Source: Ignavibacteria bacterium (GTDB lineage Bacteria > Bacteroidota > Ignavibacteria > Kapaibacteriales > UBA961). From it: a DNA stretch of 64,000 bases. The notes below the pieces were generated by a model. It ran no database searches, was not told the origin of the DNA, and worked only from the letters and a program-made list of their open reading frames with translations. Positions 45,591-53,861 of this stretch are shown here, in pieces (within the stretch, counting starts at the first letter, position 1; each line of letters starts with the position of its first letter). Both the position numbers and the translations under genes were made by a program. The DNA is taken from positions 327,655 to 391,654 of the forward strand of contig JADJXV010000028.1 of NCBI GenBank assembly GCA_016720145.1, read 5' to 3'.

Positions 45591-46493
45591 TTATTTCTGT
45601 AATTCATGTATAATCTTCATCGCGATAGCCCGACCGGTAAATCCTTCATATTCCAGTACATCCTGCAAAAGTGCGGGCTTGAACCAGCGATTTTCGAGAG
45701 CGATCGGGAGCACATCGGCGGTGATTTTGTGCTTGAGCAGTAATTCCGCTACAATCGAATACAGCCCACCTATGAGGAAATGATCTTCGAGCGTTACGGT
45801 GAGTTCGCACCAATTCACACTCCCGAGAATCGCGTCACTGTCAATCGGCTTGAGTGTGCGCATATTGAGAATTCGCGTCGAAATGCCATGTTCGGCTAGG
45901 ATAGACGCTGCTGAAACCGCCTCCCTGAGCAGCGTTCCATAGACAAGAATACACACATCGCGTCCCTCTGAAATTAACTCCGCCTCACCGATAGCAAAAT
46001 CGCGAGAATGCGTAACTGCCGGAGGTAGATTGTTATAGCGAATATAAAATGGCTGTGGACTCTCCAAAATCTGTTCTAATCCAATCAACATATCCTCTTC
46101 ATCGGCAGGACAAAACACACCCATCGGCGGTATCCCGCGCATAATCGATACATCTTCTATTGCTTGATGCGTGGGACCATTGGCCTCCGAAAGAAAGCCG
46201 GCCACACCACCGACAAGCTTCACCGGCAAACCGGAAATGCCAATATCCGTGCGGATAAATTCAAAAGCGCGCATCGTCAAAAATGCTGCAAGTGCGTGAG
46301 TAATTGGTATTCTGCCGCGAAGAGCGAGTCCGGCGGCCGCGCCTATCATCGTTTGTTCGGCGATGCCAACATCTATGAATCGATTCCCAATTTTCGCCGG
46401 TAGATTGCGAATCGCCGCACGGTTTTCTGCCGTGAGCACGATATAGCGTTCATCACGTTCGATGAGGTCAAGTAGGAGTGTTTCGTAGTTCAT
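45591..46493 (-). CDS. Transketolase-like protein, C-terminal half
   Basis: This is the pyrimidine-binding and C-terminal half of a split transketolase, 300 residues. It has RFIDVGIAEQTMIGAAAGLALRG (with the conserved Glu of thiamine diphosphate enzymes), HALAAFLTMRAFEFIRTDIG, GPTHQAIEDVSIMRGIP and FCPADEEDM. The C-terminal domain includes TVTLEDHFLIGGLYSIVAE. The N-terminal half is encoded three bases upstream, so the two make one heterodimer. Split transketolases occur in special sugar and vitamin pathways; here the two-carbon transfer would build or reshape the carbon chain before the NeuB-like step. Confidence 0.9.
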   Translation of the reverse strand: MNYETLLLDLIERDERYIVLTAENRAAIRNLPAKIGNRFIDVGIAEQTMIGAAAGLALRGRIPITHALAAFLTMRAFEFIRTDIGISGLPVKLVGGVAGFLSEANGPTHQAIEDVSIMRGIPPMGVFCPADEEDMLIGLEQILESPQPFYIRYNNLPPAVTHSRDFAIGEAELISEGRDVCILVYGTLLREAVSAASILAEHGISTRILNMRTLKPIDSDAILGSVNWCELTVTLEDHFLIGGLYSIVAELLLKHKITADVLPIALENRWFKPALLQDVLEYEGFTGRAIAMKIIHELQK

Positions 46494-46496
46494 AAG

Positions 46497-47348
46497 TTAT
46501 CGTACGATAAGGGTTTCGGAAGTTAATTCAGCCGTTCGTCCACCGTGGAGTTCAGCCAGTAATTGGGTAATTTCATCGGCGGTAAAATTTGCAAACCATC
46601 GATCGGCGCGTGCTTCGATACTCGGCGTGCCCTTACCGCGGATTGTGTGGGCGATCACAACATTCGGCCTGCCGTTACCAATTGTAATTCCTGAGAAAGA
46701 GTCGTGTAGATCTTCGAAATTATGCCCATCAACTTCGCGTACAATACACCCGAACACACGAAATTTTTCTGAAAGAGGTTCTAATGGAATTAATTCCTCT
46801 GTCCTCATATTCGCTTGAAATTCATTTCGATCCACAACTATGATAAGATTATCTAATTTATGGGCTTGCGCGACTAATAATCCTTCCCATATACTACCTT
46901 CATTCAGCTCACCATCACCCAAAATCACCACGATTTTATTGGCAGTGCCGCGTAGTTTACAGTCGAATGCCACCCCAATTGCCACCGAAAGTAGATGTCC
47001 CAAGCTGCCGGAGTAAAATTCCACGCCGGGAATATTGCGGTTAGGATGCCAGTAAATATCATCAGTCGTTAGCAGGTGATTCGAGAGGCGTTCACGGTCA
47101 ATAAAGCCGAGTTCGGCGAGCGTGCCATAGAGCGCAGGCACGTCATGTCCTTTAGATAGAAAGAGATAGTCACGATTAGGATCGCTAAGATTGTCGGGAG
47201 TAATTGTCAGATAATTTGTGTATAAATACACAAGCACATCAGCGCAGGAAAGCGAGGCACCGATAAAACATCCACCGCGTGTTGCCATGCGGATGCAATG
47301 CTCGCGCACTCGAAACGCTATATCTTTTTGTTGGTCTAAAGTCATCAT
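46497..47348 (-). CDS. Transketolase-like protein, N-terminal half
   Basis: This is the thiamine-diphosphate-binding half of a split transketolase, 283 residues. Typical segments are ATRGGCFIGASLSCADVLVYLY, FLSKGHDVPALYGTLAELGF, EFYSGSLGHLLSVAIGVAF and GDGELNEGSIWEGLLVAQAHKLDN (the GDG...N cofactor motif), followed by IVVDRNEFQAN. It ends with HTIRGKGTPSIE. It is encoded directly before the C-terminal half (three-base gap). The first two codons are both ATG; either could be used. Its place between a cytidylyltransferase and an aminotransferase points to a sugar pathway rather than the pentose phosphate cycle. Confidence 0.9.
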   Translation of the reverse strand: MMTLDQQKDIAFRVREHCIRMATRGGCFIGASLSCADVLVYLYTNYLTITPDNLSDPNRDYLFLSKGHDVPALYGTLAELGFIDRERLSNHLLTTDDIYWHPNRNIPGVEFYSGSLGHLLSVAIGVAFDCKLRGTANKIVVILGDGELNEGSIWEGLLVAQAHKLDNLIIVVDRNEFQANMRTEELIPLEPLSEKFRVFGCIVREVDGHNFEDLHDSFSGITIGNGRPNVVIAHTIRGKGTPSIEARADRWFANFTADEITQLLAELHGGRTAELTSETLIVR

Positions 47349-47384
47349 GAGTATGTAAGTAAATGTATTGTAATCATAGAGATG

Positions 47385-48218
47385 TCAATCTTGTTGTTGA
47401 TATACTAGTGATGATGAATTGATGAAATTTTTAGTAGCTTGCGAAGAAACAGTCTGCAATTCTTTAAGGTGATGACGATACCAATTCACTCCGGCAAGAT
47501 GTGTATTGATCGCAGCAATTTCGGGATGTAGGGCTAATAAATCGAGAATATCTTTCATTGAGAAATTCGGATTCTGTGGATAGAGATGTTCATATACAGA
47601 ACGGATAAATTCATAATCTTCCTGATAATCAAGTGTCCAGCGGTGAGACATCGAGTAATTTATTCCATCCGGACACTCAACATTACCGATGGTAAATTGG
47701 TTAGGATTATCCCAGATATATGGAGTAGTATGTTCTCGTTCAAATGGCTTCGACGCATTGACCCAAGCATCATGAAGCACGGTAAGTGGTAGTATTTCTA
47801 CATCATTACCATCGGGGTATGTTGCAGGATGAAGATTGGAAACATAGTCGTACGTATTCTGATTGTCATTATAAAATTGAAGAACGCGGTCTATTACTTT
47901 AGGATCAATGAGAGGGCAATCGGATGGTATTTTCACAACTATATCTGCACCAAAAGCGAGTGCAGCTTGGTAGTGCCGATCGAGCAAGTCAATTGGGTGC
48001 CCTCTAAATACTTCATAATTATGAATATTACACAAGTTCACAATCGCATCATCGATTCTATCGGTCGTGGTGGCGATGATAGTTTTCCATGGCAAAGTAG
48101 CCCGTGAAATTCTCCGTAACTGATGAAGTAGCAATGTCTCACCCGCAGCTTCAAGGAGCACTTTGGCGTGAAGGCGAGTCGATGAACATCGTGCTTGGAC
48201 GACGACGAGAATTTTCAT
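47385..48218 (-). CDS. SpsF-like cytidylyltransferase family protein
   Basis: This is a 277-residue nucleotidyltransferase of the SpsF/CMP-acyl-neuraminate synthetase-like group. The N-terminus MKILVVVQARCSSTRLHAKVLLEA has the usual nucleotide-binding R-x2-S-x-R-L-x2-K pattern. DIVVKIPSDCPLIDPKVIDRVL and YDYVSNLHPATYPDGNDVEIL carry the metal- and sugar-binding acidic residues. It most likely activates the keto-sugar acid made by the NeuB-like enzyme as its CMP derivative. The start overlaps the preceding gene by four bases (ATGA at 48215-48218), so the two are translationally coupled. Confidence 0.85.
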   Translation of the reverse strand: MKILVVVQARCSSTRLHAKVLLEAAGETLLLHQLRRISRATLPWKTIIATTTDRIDDAIVNLCNIHNYEVFRGHPIDLLDRHYQAALAFGADIVVKIPSDCPLIDPKVIDRVLQFYNDNQNTYDYVSNLHPATYPDGNDVEILPLTVLHDAWVNASKPFEREHTTPYIWDNPNQFTIGNVECPDGINYSMSHRWTLDYQEDYEFIRSVYEHLYPQNPNFSMKDILDLLALHPEIAAINTHLAGVNWYRHHLKELQTVSSQATKNFINSSSLVYQQQD

Positions 48219-49288
48219 GATGCGAATTTCTCCTTCGAAAAGAGGCGAACCATGGGTGCTAACCGAGGTGATTGTATCAAGGAGTTTAAGAATTTACGTT
48301 CGGGTGTTTGTGGTGGTTGTACACTCGTATGGTAGAAGACATCTCGGCAAACATTGGCTATGTTGGCTGAGGATGTACCGCCATTTTGGATCGGCGCAAG
48401 CTTGTATAAATTATCAAGGTTAAATTCAGAATAGACTTCTTTGCCTAGTGCAATTCCAACATAGACAACCGTTGAAAAGCGTGTGACAAGCGTTTCACAA
48501 TTTGCAATCATAGGATTGATATTACCTCGTGGAATCACCAATGCGCCGGGTGCGTATCGGTTGATTTCTGCAGTTGCACGGTCTACGAGTTCATTCGGAT
48601 GAAGCTTGAAAATAAGAGGGCGTCCAGATGCAATTTCGACAGCTTGTTCGATGAATTTTCGGCGATTCTCGAGCTTGAAGGTTTCGCGGGAGTCGCTTGT
48701 GGCAACGAGCACATAATTATTATGAGGAAAGTCGTTGTTGTTCCAAACTGCGCAATTATCAAAATTCGGAATTCCGGTCACGACCAACTTATGTGGCTTG
48801 ACTCCTTTACGTATGAAATGTTCGCGATATCCGGCTGAAGCAACACAAAATACATTATATGCATCTGAGAGACCGGTCGTGGAAGTGCTTGCTAAATAAC
48901 GGGGAAGTTTGAGCCATTTGACGAGATAATAGGCCATATTTTCGGGGTCGGTCATGCCCTCCTGAACGAGGATAAGTCGTTTGGTACGAATGTTTTTGGG
49001 TACAAGCAAGTCACAACAGGTGAGGACAAGATCGTAGGTATGAGCAGCTCCACGATAGTCGATAGAGAGGGAATGAGTCGTGAGATATTCCTCAGTTTGC
49101 CGCCTGAATTCACCACCGAGAATCGAAAAATCGAGGAGTCCGTTGCGCGCCAGAATATCAATAAAACCATCAGAATAATAAGGTGTGTAGTAATGTTCAA
49201 ATTCTGGGAGATGGTGCGCGATTTTGTGCATCATCGTGGTCTGATTGAGCGAACCGCAAATAAAGAGGATACGGGGAGTTTGGAGCAT
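48215..49288 (-). CDS. Probable glycan transferase of the CDP-glycerol/capsule type
   Basis: This is a 357-residue protein with a two-lobed Rossmann-like layout. It has RILFICGSLNQTTMMHKIAHHLPE at the start and a central VVTGIPNFDN followed by a VLVATSDSRETFKL strand. The C-lobe has RPLIFKLHPNELVD and then CETLVTRFSTVVYVGIALGKEVYSEF. KLHPNE plus a TRFST-type Ser/Thr box is typical of CDP-glycerol glycerophosphotransferases and capsule polymer proteins that bind an activated donor. It is first in the leftward cluster and probably transfers the product sugar. The exact activity is not known. Confidence 0.65.
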   Translation of the reverse strand: MLQTPRILFICGSLNQTTMMHKIAHHLPEFEHYYTPYYSDGFIDILARNGLLDFSILGGEFRRQTEEYLTTHSLSIDYRGAAHTYDLVLTCCDLLVPKNIRTKRLILVQEGMTDPENMAYYLVKWLKLPRYLASTSTTGLSDAYNVFCVASAGYREHFIRKGVKPHKLVVTGIPNFDNCAVWNNNDFPHNNYVLVATSDSRETFKLENRRKFIEQAVEIASGRPLIFKLHPNELVDRATAEINRYAPGALVIPRGNINPMIANCETLVTRFSTVVYVGIALGKEVYSEFNLDNLYKLAPIQNGGTSSANIANVCRDVFYHTSVQPPQTPERKFLNSLIQSPRLAPMVRLFSKEKFAS

Positions 49289-49409
49289 GTATGTGCGTTT
49301 ATGATGGACGTTATCCCAATTTCAAACGCAAGTTACGCTCATAGTATTACGTGAGTATTTTGGTGATATTATCGTTCATTAATGTGAATTACTCAATATA
49401 AAGAAATGA

Positions 49410-49443
49410 AAAAGAGCAGATAGTGTGTACTATCTGCTCTTAA
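49410..49443 (-). terminator. Terminator after the VOC-family gene
   Basis: AAGAGCAGATAGT pairs with ACTATCTGCTCTT around GTGT; on the minus strand a T-rich tail (TTTTTCATTTC) follows, after the gene that stops at 49480. Confidence 0.85.
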
Positions 49444-49479
49444 TTATAGAAATAATTATTTGAATTGTGACAAAGTAAT

Positions 49480-49893
49480 TTACTTCGTTGTGGAAGTCAG
49501 CATTTTCTCATATTCCTCATCGACCGGTTCCCAGAGTTCGATCTTATTCCCTTCCAAATCCATGATATGAGCGAATTTACCATAGTCAAATATTTGAGTC
49601 TCACCGATTTGCTCAATGCCCTCTTTTTTGAGTTCGTCGAGAAGCCATTCGAGGTTTTCGACTCGAAAATTAAACATAAACTGTTTATCCGACGGCTGAA
49701 AATAATCAGTCGATTCCTTAAAAGTCCCCCACACGCTGAATCCCTTTTTTTCTGGATTATCTGCATGTCGCCATTCAAAATTACTACCATACGCATCTGT
49801 CTCAAAACCCAAATGCTTGTGATACCAATCATTCATTTTTTGCGGTTCTTTACACTTGAAGAATATGCCGCCAATAGATGTTACTTTTTTCAT
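49480..49893 (-). CDS. VOC-family (glyoxalase/dioxygenase-fold) protein
   Basis: This is a 137-residue vicinal-oxygen-chelate fold protein with two beta-alpha-beta-beta-beta modules: GGIFFKCKEPQKMNDWYHKHLGFE and then FNFRVENLEWLLDELKKEGIEQIG with IMDLEGNKIELWEP at the end. The final Glu in IELWEP is a usual metal ligand. This subgroup is often annotated as glyoxalase-like, but its substrate is not known. The gene is alone, ends in a terminator, and starts next to a GTAAGTCG array (49905-49961) that was later split by the IS element. Confidence 0.85.
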   Translation of the reverse strand: MKKVTSIGGIFFKCKEPQKMNDWYHKHLGFETDAYGSNFEWRHADNPEKKGFSVWGTFKESTDYFQPSDKQFMFNFRVENLEWLLDELKKEGIEQIGETQIFDYGKFAHIMDLEGNKIELWEPVDEEYEKMLTSTTK

Positions 49894-49904
49894 GGGAGTT
49901 TTTG

Positions 49905-49961
49905 TTAGTCGTAAGTCTGTAAGTCAGTTAGTCGTAAGTTATAAGTCGCAAGTTGTAAGTA
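49905..49961 (+). repeat. GTAAGTCG array, left part, interrupted by an IS element
   Basis: 7-8 base units (GTCGTAAGTCTGTAAGTCAGT...). It continues beyond the IS element at 51158-51360, with the same orientation. Confidence 0.85.
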
Positions 49962-49970
49962 CACTGTCAT

Positions 49971-50704
49971 CTAAATATTGACAGATATTGTGTTTTGTTG
50001 ATTAACCTTCTCGTATTTAGTAGCTAGTTTTATTCTAGCAGTCTTTATCGAGAATTGCCATATAATTAAGATGGCTTTATCATTCCTGTGTTTGATGATT
50101 GCCAAGACTTCTTTTGCGAGCTTTTCTATGCTTGGAATTCTACGATTAAGACATTGTTTCGATAATGCCGAAAATTCTATTTCTATCATGTTGAGCCAAG
50201 ATGACGAGATTGGCGTATAGTAAGGTTCAAAACGTTCAGCTAAAGCAAAAGCCTGATCTGCTGGCAGATGTTCATAAAATGAACCCGTGTTGTGTGTATT
50301 GAGATTATCCTGTACTATTCTTATTTTACGAGCGGTTGGATATGCTGCTGCTATCTCCTGCATAAACAATGTGTACTCTTTCTTTGTTCGTTGATTATAG
50401 ACCTGAGCGACCCGCTTTCCGGTCAGTGGTTCAATCATCGCAAGCAAACAACAGGAACCATTCTTGGAGTAGGAATAGTGCTCCTTGGCTACGACACCTG
50501 TTTGCATTGCTATTGGTTCTACCTTGTCGCCAATAAGAAAACATGGGCGCTCATCGAAGCAAACAACAGGATAATCAGGGTCGTAAGGTTGAGCATAGAG
50601 ATCAAGAAGTTTCTCCATTTTGGCTAAGAAGGCGCCGTCTACTTTTGGAATGCACCATGTTCGTTTAAGATGGGGTTGCAGATTGTTTTTTTTAATATTT
50701 TTGA
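49971..50704 (-). CDS. IS630 transposase, DDE part (frame B)
   Basis: This is the catalytic half of the transposase. The acidic triad is visible as Asp in VVCFDERP, Asp in IRIVQDNLNTHN, and Glu in SSWLNMIEIEFSALSKQ. The frame is open without a start codon from the slip site: at the A8 run the ribosome can move back one base and continue as NLQPHLKRTWCIPKVDGAFLA into MEKLLDLYAQPY. The end is complete. It acts in cut-and-paste transposition at TA sites. The last codons overlap the left terminal inverted repeat. Confidence 0.85.
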
Positions 50705-51100
50705 TACGTGTTCATGACTAATATGCTCGCAAATTTCTAATTCTACGATCTTCTCTGAGAGTAAGCGTAACGACCATCTGGCGTATCCTGCGGGTGCTTG
50801 ACTACAGGCTAAAGCCGTAATTTGTACGCGCTGTGTACCGGAGATTACTACCGGACGTCCAGAACGAGCTTTATCGTTAACCCCTAATATACCAAACTGG
50901 TTGTATTTGTCAATCAAGCGACGAAGTACCGGTGGAGTAATCGAATACTCCTTGGTTATTGATTGAAAGGTTCTACCTGAGTCTAAAGCAAGAAGATATA
51001 ATACACGCTTATAAATCTTAACAGACAATGTATTCTGTTTTGACATCGCTAGTAATTCTTTTCTGTCAGTTTCGCTCAAACGAAGATGTTGTTTTGACAT
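50639..51100 (-). CDS. IS630 transposase, DNA-binding part (frame A)
   Basis: This is the helix-turn-helix half (153 residues), with LLALDSGRTFQSITKEYSITPPVLRRLIDKYNQFG and GRPVVISGTQRVQITALACSQAP, typical of IS630-type N-termini. It ends in NEHGAFQK soon after the A8 slip site. In the family the fused product is the active transposase, while this shorter form may act as a regulator. The start MSKQHLRLSETDRKEL has no better alternative. Confidence 0.85.
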   Translation of the reverse strand: MSKQHLRLSETDRKELLAMSKQNTLSVKIYKRVLYLLALDSGRTFQSITKEYSITPPVLRRLIDKYNQFGILGVNDKARSGRPVVISGTQRVQITALACSQAPAGYARWSLRLLSEKIVELEICEHISHEHVSKILKKTICNPILNEHGAFQK

Positions 51101-51158
51101 ATTTCCCCCGAAATAATAGCAAAATAAGGTTTCCTATTGAAATTTATATGACAATGTA

Positions 51159-51523
51159 GTAAGTTGTAAGTCTATAAGTTGCTTGAATTGTTTGTAGTTC
51201 CGTCACACTGAGCATGTCGAAGTGTTCAATAAAATACCGAATTAAAGTCTGTAAGTCGAAAGTCTGTAAGTCTATAAGTCGTAAGTCGAAAGTCTGTAAG
51301 TCTATAAGTCGTAAGTCAGTAAGTCTGTAAGTCGTAAGTCTATAAGTCGTATGTCAGTAAGTCGTTAGCTTAAAGATTAGTATATCGTTTTGTCAGTATG
51401 AGTTCCCGAATGGAGGAATATCACGCTACCAGAAAGCAATAGCTCAAGAAATAAAACATAGCCCATGATTTCAATCATGGGAATGGTGTAATTGTGCCTA
51501 TTGCGCCTTTTGTGTTAAATAAA
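51159..51523. repeat. GTAAGTCG array (right part) and dispersed repeats
   Basis: Array units run from 51158 to about 51178 and from 51245 to 51370 (GTCGTAAGTCGAAAGTCTGTAAG...). Between them lies an inverted CACTTCGACATGCTCAGTGT-like element (51198-51230). The palindrome CCCATGATTTCAATCATGGG is at 51462-51481. No gene is seen. Confidence 0.85.
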
Positions 51524-52894
51524 TCACCGCACACATACAGTCTTTGCATTCACAAATTCACGTATCCCGAGGGTGGATAGTTCGCGTCCAAATCCTGAAT
51601 GCTTTATCCCGCCAAACGGCAGGCGCACATCGGACTTCACATAATCATTGACATAGCATGTGCCGGCATTGATGAGCGAACGGGCGATGACTTCACCACG
51701 CGCACTATCCTGCGTAAACACAGCAGCACCAAGACCATAGACACTGTCATTGGCGATACGAATGGCGTCAGCTTCACTGTCGGCAGGGATAATTGCAGCG
51801 ACCGGACCGAAGAGTTCTTCATGATAGGCAGGCATTGATGGCGTCACATTAGTAAGCAATGTCGGCGGGTAAAATGCGCCAGGATGATCGGGTATTGTGC
51901 CGCCAAGCAAGAGTTTGGCTCCTGCTGTGATGGAGTGCTCCACCTGAGAATGAAGGGCATTGCGCAGGTCATGTCGGGCGAGTGGGCCGAGGTCGGTTGT
52001 AGGGTCGAATGGACTGCCGAAGCGTTTCGTGCTCAGCTTTTGGAGGAAGAGTTCTTCGACCTGACTGAGAATTGTTCGTGGCACAATAAAGCGTTTGGCG
52101 GCGATACAGCTTTGCCCGGAATTTATACATCGTGAAGTAACGCAGGACTCTACCGCCTGTCCGATATCCGCATCCTCTAGTATCAGATAGGCATCACTCC
52201 CACCGAGCTCAAGTACTGATTTTTTGAGCGCAGCACCTGCGTGTTTTGCAACGGACATTCCGGCTTTTGTGCTGCCGGTAAAGGTCACCGCTTGAATATA
52301 TGGACTACGAATGACGGCAGGAATATGCCGCACTTCGGCGTAAATATTGGTAAATATTCGCTGCGGAACTCCTGAGTCTATAATGAGTTGTTCAATTGCC
52401 TGCGCGCACCCGAAGGTATTGGGCGCAGGCTTGAGGAGGATAGCATTCCCGGCCATAAGAGCCGGTGCGGCGAAGCGAAACACCTGCCAGAGAGGGAAAT
52501 TCCACGGCATAATCGCGAGCACCGTACCGAGCGGACGGTAAGAAACGTAGCTTTGGGTAAATTCTGTCGGAATATGTTCATCGGCGAGCATTTGTGGCGC
52601 ATGATCGGCAAAATACCGGCAGGCAAGTGCGCATTTTTCGGCTTCGGCTTTCCCATGCGCAAGTGGCTTACCCATTTCAAGTGCCATGAGAGTCGCGAAA
52701 GTATCTGAGCGCTCCAATAGTAAATTGGCGATAACATGGAGATAATGGCTACGGTCAGTAATTTCTAATCGTGACCAATCTTCAAAAGCATGGTGTGTGC
52801 TTAGAATTCTCTGTTGTATTTCTGTAATGCTATGTGATGGAAAGGAGGCAAGACTGCTGCCATCGGTAGGATTTGTGTTTTGGAATACTTGCAT
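51524..52894 (-). CDS. NAD(P)-dependent aldehyde dehydrogenase (succinate-semialdehyde type)
   Basis: This is an aldehyde dehydrogenase of about 456 residues in the succinate-semialdehyde group. It has the cofactor-binding IMPWNFPLWQVFRFAAPALMAGN, FTGSTKAGMSVAKHAG, ELGGSDAYLIL (general-base Glu), the catalytic Cys in NSGQSCIAAKRF, and EELFGPVAAI plus FGGIKHSGFGRELS at the end. The start is taken at the ATG at 52894; a TTG at 52906 is possible. It probably oxidises succinate semialdehyde or a similar aldehyde, but substrate choice is not certain. It follows the response regulator with almost no gap, yet a metabolic link is not evident. Confidence 0.92.
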   Translation of the reverse strand: MQVFQNTNPTDGSSLASFPSHSITEIQQRILSTHHAFEDWSRLEITDRSHYLHVIANLLLERSDTFATLMALEMGKPLAHGKAEAEKCALACRYFADHAPQMLADEHIPTEFTQSYVSYRPLGTVLAIMPWNFPLWQVFRFAAPALMAGNAILLKPAPNTFGCAQAIEQLIIDSGVPQRIFTNIYAEVRHIPAVIRSPYIQAVTFTGSTKAGMSVAKHAGAALKKSVLELGGSDAYLILEDADIGQAVESCVTSRCINSGQSCIAAKRFIVPRTILSQVEELFLQKLSTKRFGSPFDPTTDLGPLARHDLRNALHSQVEHSITAGAKLLLGGTIPDHPGAFYPPTLLTNVTPSMPAYHEELFGPVAAIIPADSEADAIRIANDSVYGLGAAVFTQDSARGEVIARSLINAGTCYVNDYVKSDVRLPFGGIKHSGFGRELSTLGIREFVNAKTVCVR

Positions 52895-52911
52895 AAGAGG
52901 TTGCAATTATC

Positions 52912-53514
52912 CTACCGTCGAGGTTTGAGAAGTAATTCTTTAATAGCTTCGATATTTTTTTTGTCTTCTTCTTTGTATGTTTTGGGTAAAATTTGCTGGG
53001 GCATTGCATTGGATTTGGTAGCCGAATCATAAATATTTGCGTCAGATTCTGTGGGGATGTATGTTCTACTCTCAGCGGCTGCAGGCTTGGTATCAGCAAC
53101 AAAATCATTTGATTGCGATTTAAGACTTGCTTGTGAAATGATGTCTTTGTTCACCACATCGCGAATTTTATCATAGATCGTAGCTCGTGTAAACGGCTTA
53201 CCAACAAATCCTGCAGCACCTGCTTTGATTGCAAGACCGATATTCTCAATGTCAGAAATAGCTGTGACCATGACAATCGGTATTTCTTTGGTAACTTGTA
53301 TGTGCTTAAGTACTTTGAGGGTTTGTTGTCCTGTTAAGTCAGGCATCAATACATCGAGCATTATGAGTGCAGGTTTATGTTCGACAGCGAGGGCAATGCC
53401 ATCATAGCCGCTGGAAGCGACATAAGGAATAAATCCAAAACTGGAAATAATTTTCGAGAGAATCCTCTGCATCCAGATATCGTCATCTATAATAAGTACA
53501 GGTATTTCAGTCAT
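52912..53514 (-). CDS. Response regulator with receiver domain only
   Basis: This is a 200-residue receiver protein. The phospho-acceptor Asp is in PALIMLDVLMPDLTGQQTL (about residue 54), with the acidic pair in VLIIDDDIWMQRIL and the conserved Thr/Lys in VMVTAISD and FVGKPF. Residues about 130-200 are a charged, low-complexity tail without a DNA-binding or output domain, so the output is probably by protein contact, as in CheY. It lies ten bases after csrA in the same direction, in a group with fliW and a motB-like gene. A role in motility or in control by CsrA is therefore likely but not shown. Confidence 0.88.
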   Translation of the reverse strand: MTEIPVLIIDDDIWMQRILSKIISSFGFIPYVASSGYDGIALAVEHKPALIMLDVLMPDLTGQQTLKVLKHIQVTKEIPIVMVTAISDIENIGLAIKAGAAGFVGKPFTRATIYDKIRDVVNKDIISQASLKSQSNDFVADTKPAAAESRTYIPTESDANIYDSATKSNAMPQQILPKTYKEEDKKNIEAIKELLLKPRR

Positions 53515-53523
53515 TATTTTCCT

Positions 53524-53835
53524 TTATTGAATACGTTTTTTATCAAGATTTGCTTGATTAATTAGTTCAAGTCTATCGGTATGAAGCGGAGTATCGGCTG
53601 ATGTGCTTAACAAATCAAGACCACTAATGGCTTGCTTGAGAGCTGACACTTTTGTTTGTGCTGCTTGTCGATTCATTTCAATGATTTTGTCATATACTTC
53701 TTTTCGATGAACCGGAATATCTCTTGGTGCATCGATTCCTAAACGAATGATTCCTCGTTCATTACCGACTACCGTAATCGTAATTGAATTTCCAACTGTG
53801 ATTATTTCACCCACTTTTCGTGAAAGTACTAACAT
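53524..53835 (-). CDS. csrA: Carbon storage regulator CsrA
   Basis: CsrA is an RNA-binding dimer that blocks translation of target mRNAs such as flagellin. The start is the ATG at 53835 (GGGAGA 6-9 bases upstream), giving the invariant MLVLSRKVGE. The core IRLGIDAPRDIPVHRKEVYDKI is intact, including the Arg of the RNA-binding face. The protein is about 103 residues, longer than the usual 60-75, because of a helical/polar C-terminal tail of about 40 residues (QAISGLDLLSTSADTPLHTDRLELINQ). A longer C-terminal helix is known in FliW-controlled CsrA proteins, where FliW binds. It starts 26 bases after the two-domain fliW gene. Confidence 0.95.
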   Translation of the reverse strand: MLVLSRKVGEIITVGNSITITVVGNERGIIRLGIDAPRDIPVHRKEVYDKIIEMNRQAAQTKVSALKQAISGLDLLSTSADTPLHTDRLELINQANLDKKRIQ

Positions 53836-53861
53836 AACGGTATCTCCCAAAAAATGAGTAA

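Larger units (their letters stand above)
49960..51158 (-). mobile_element. IS630-family insertion sequence
   Basis: The element is about 1.2 kb long and flanked by TA (49960-49961 and 51157-51158), the expected target duplication of this family. The imperfect terminal inverted repeats match at about 17 of 23 positions (CACTGTCATCTAAAT on the left, CATTGTCATATAAAT on the right, inverted). It holds two overlapping transposase frames joined by a likely -1 frameshift at an A8 run (50693-50686). It sits inside a GTAAGTCG array and interrupts it. Confidence 0.88.

Noticed and set aside
51158..51370. TAAGTCG array considered as a CRISPR array
   Set aside because: The units are 7-8 bases, without unique spacers of constant length, and no cas genes are present.
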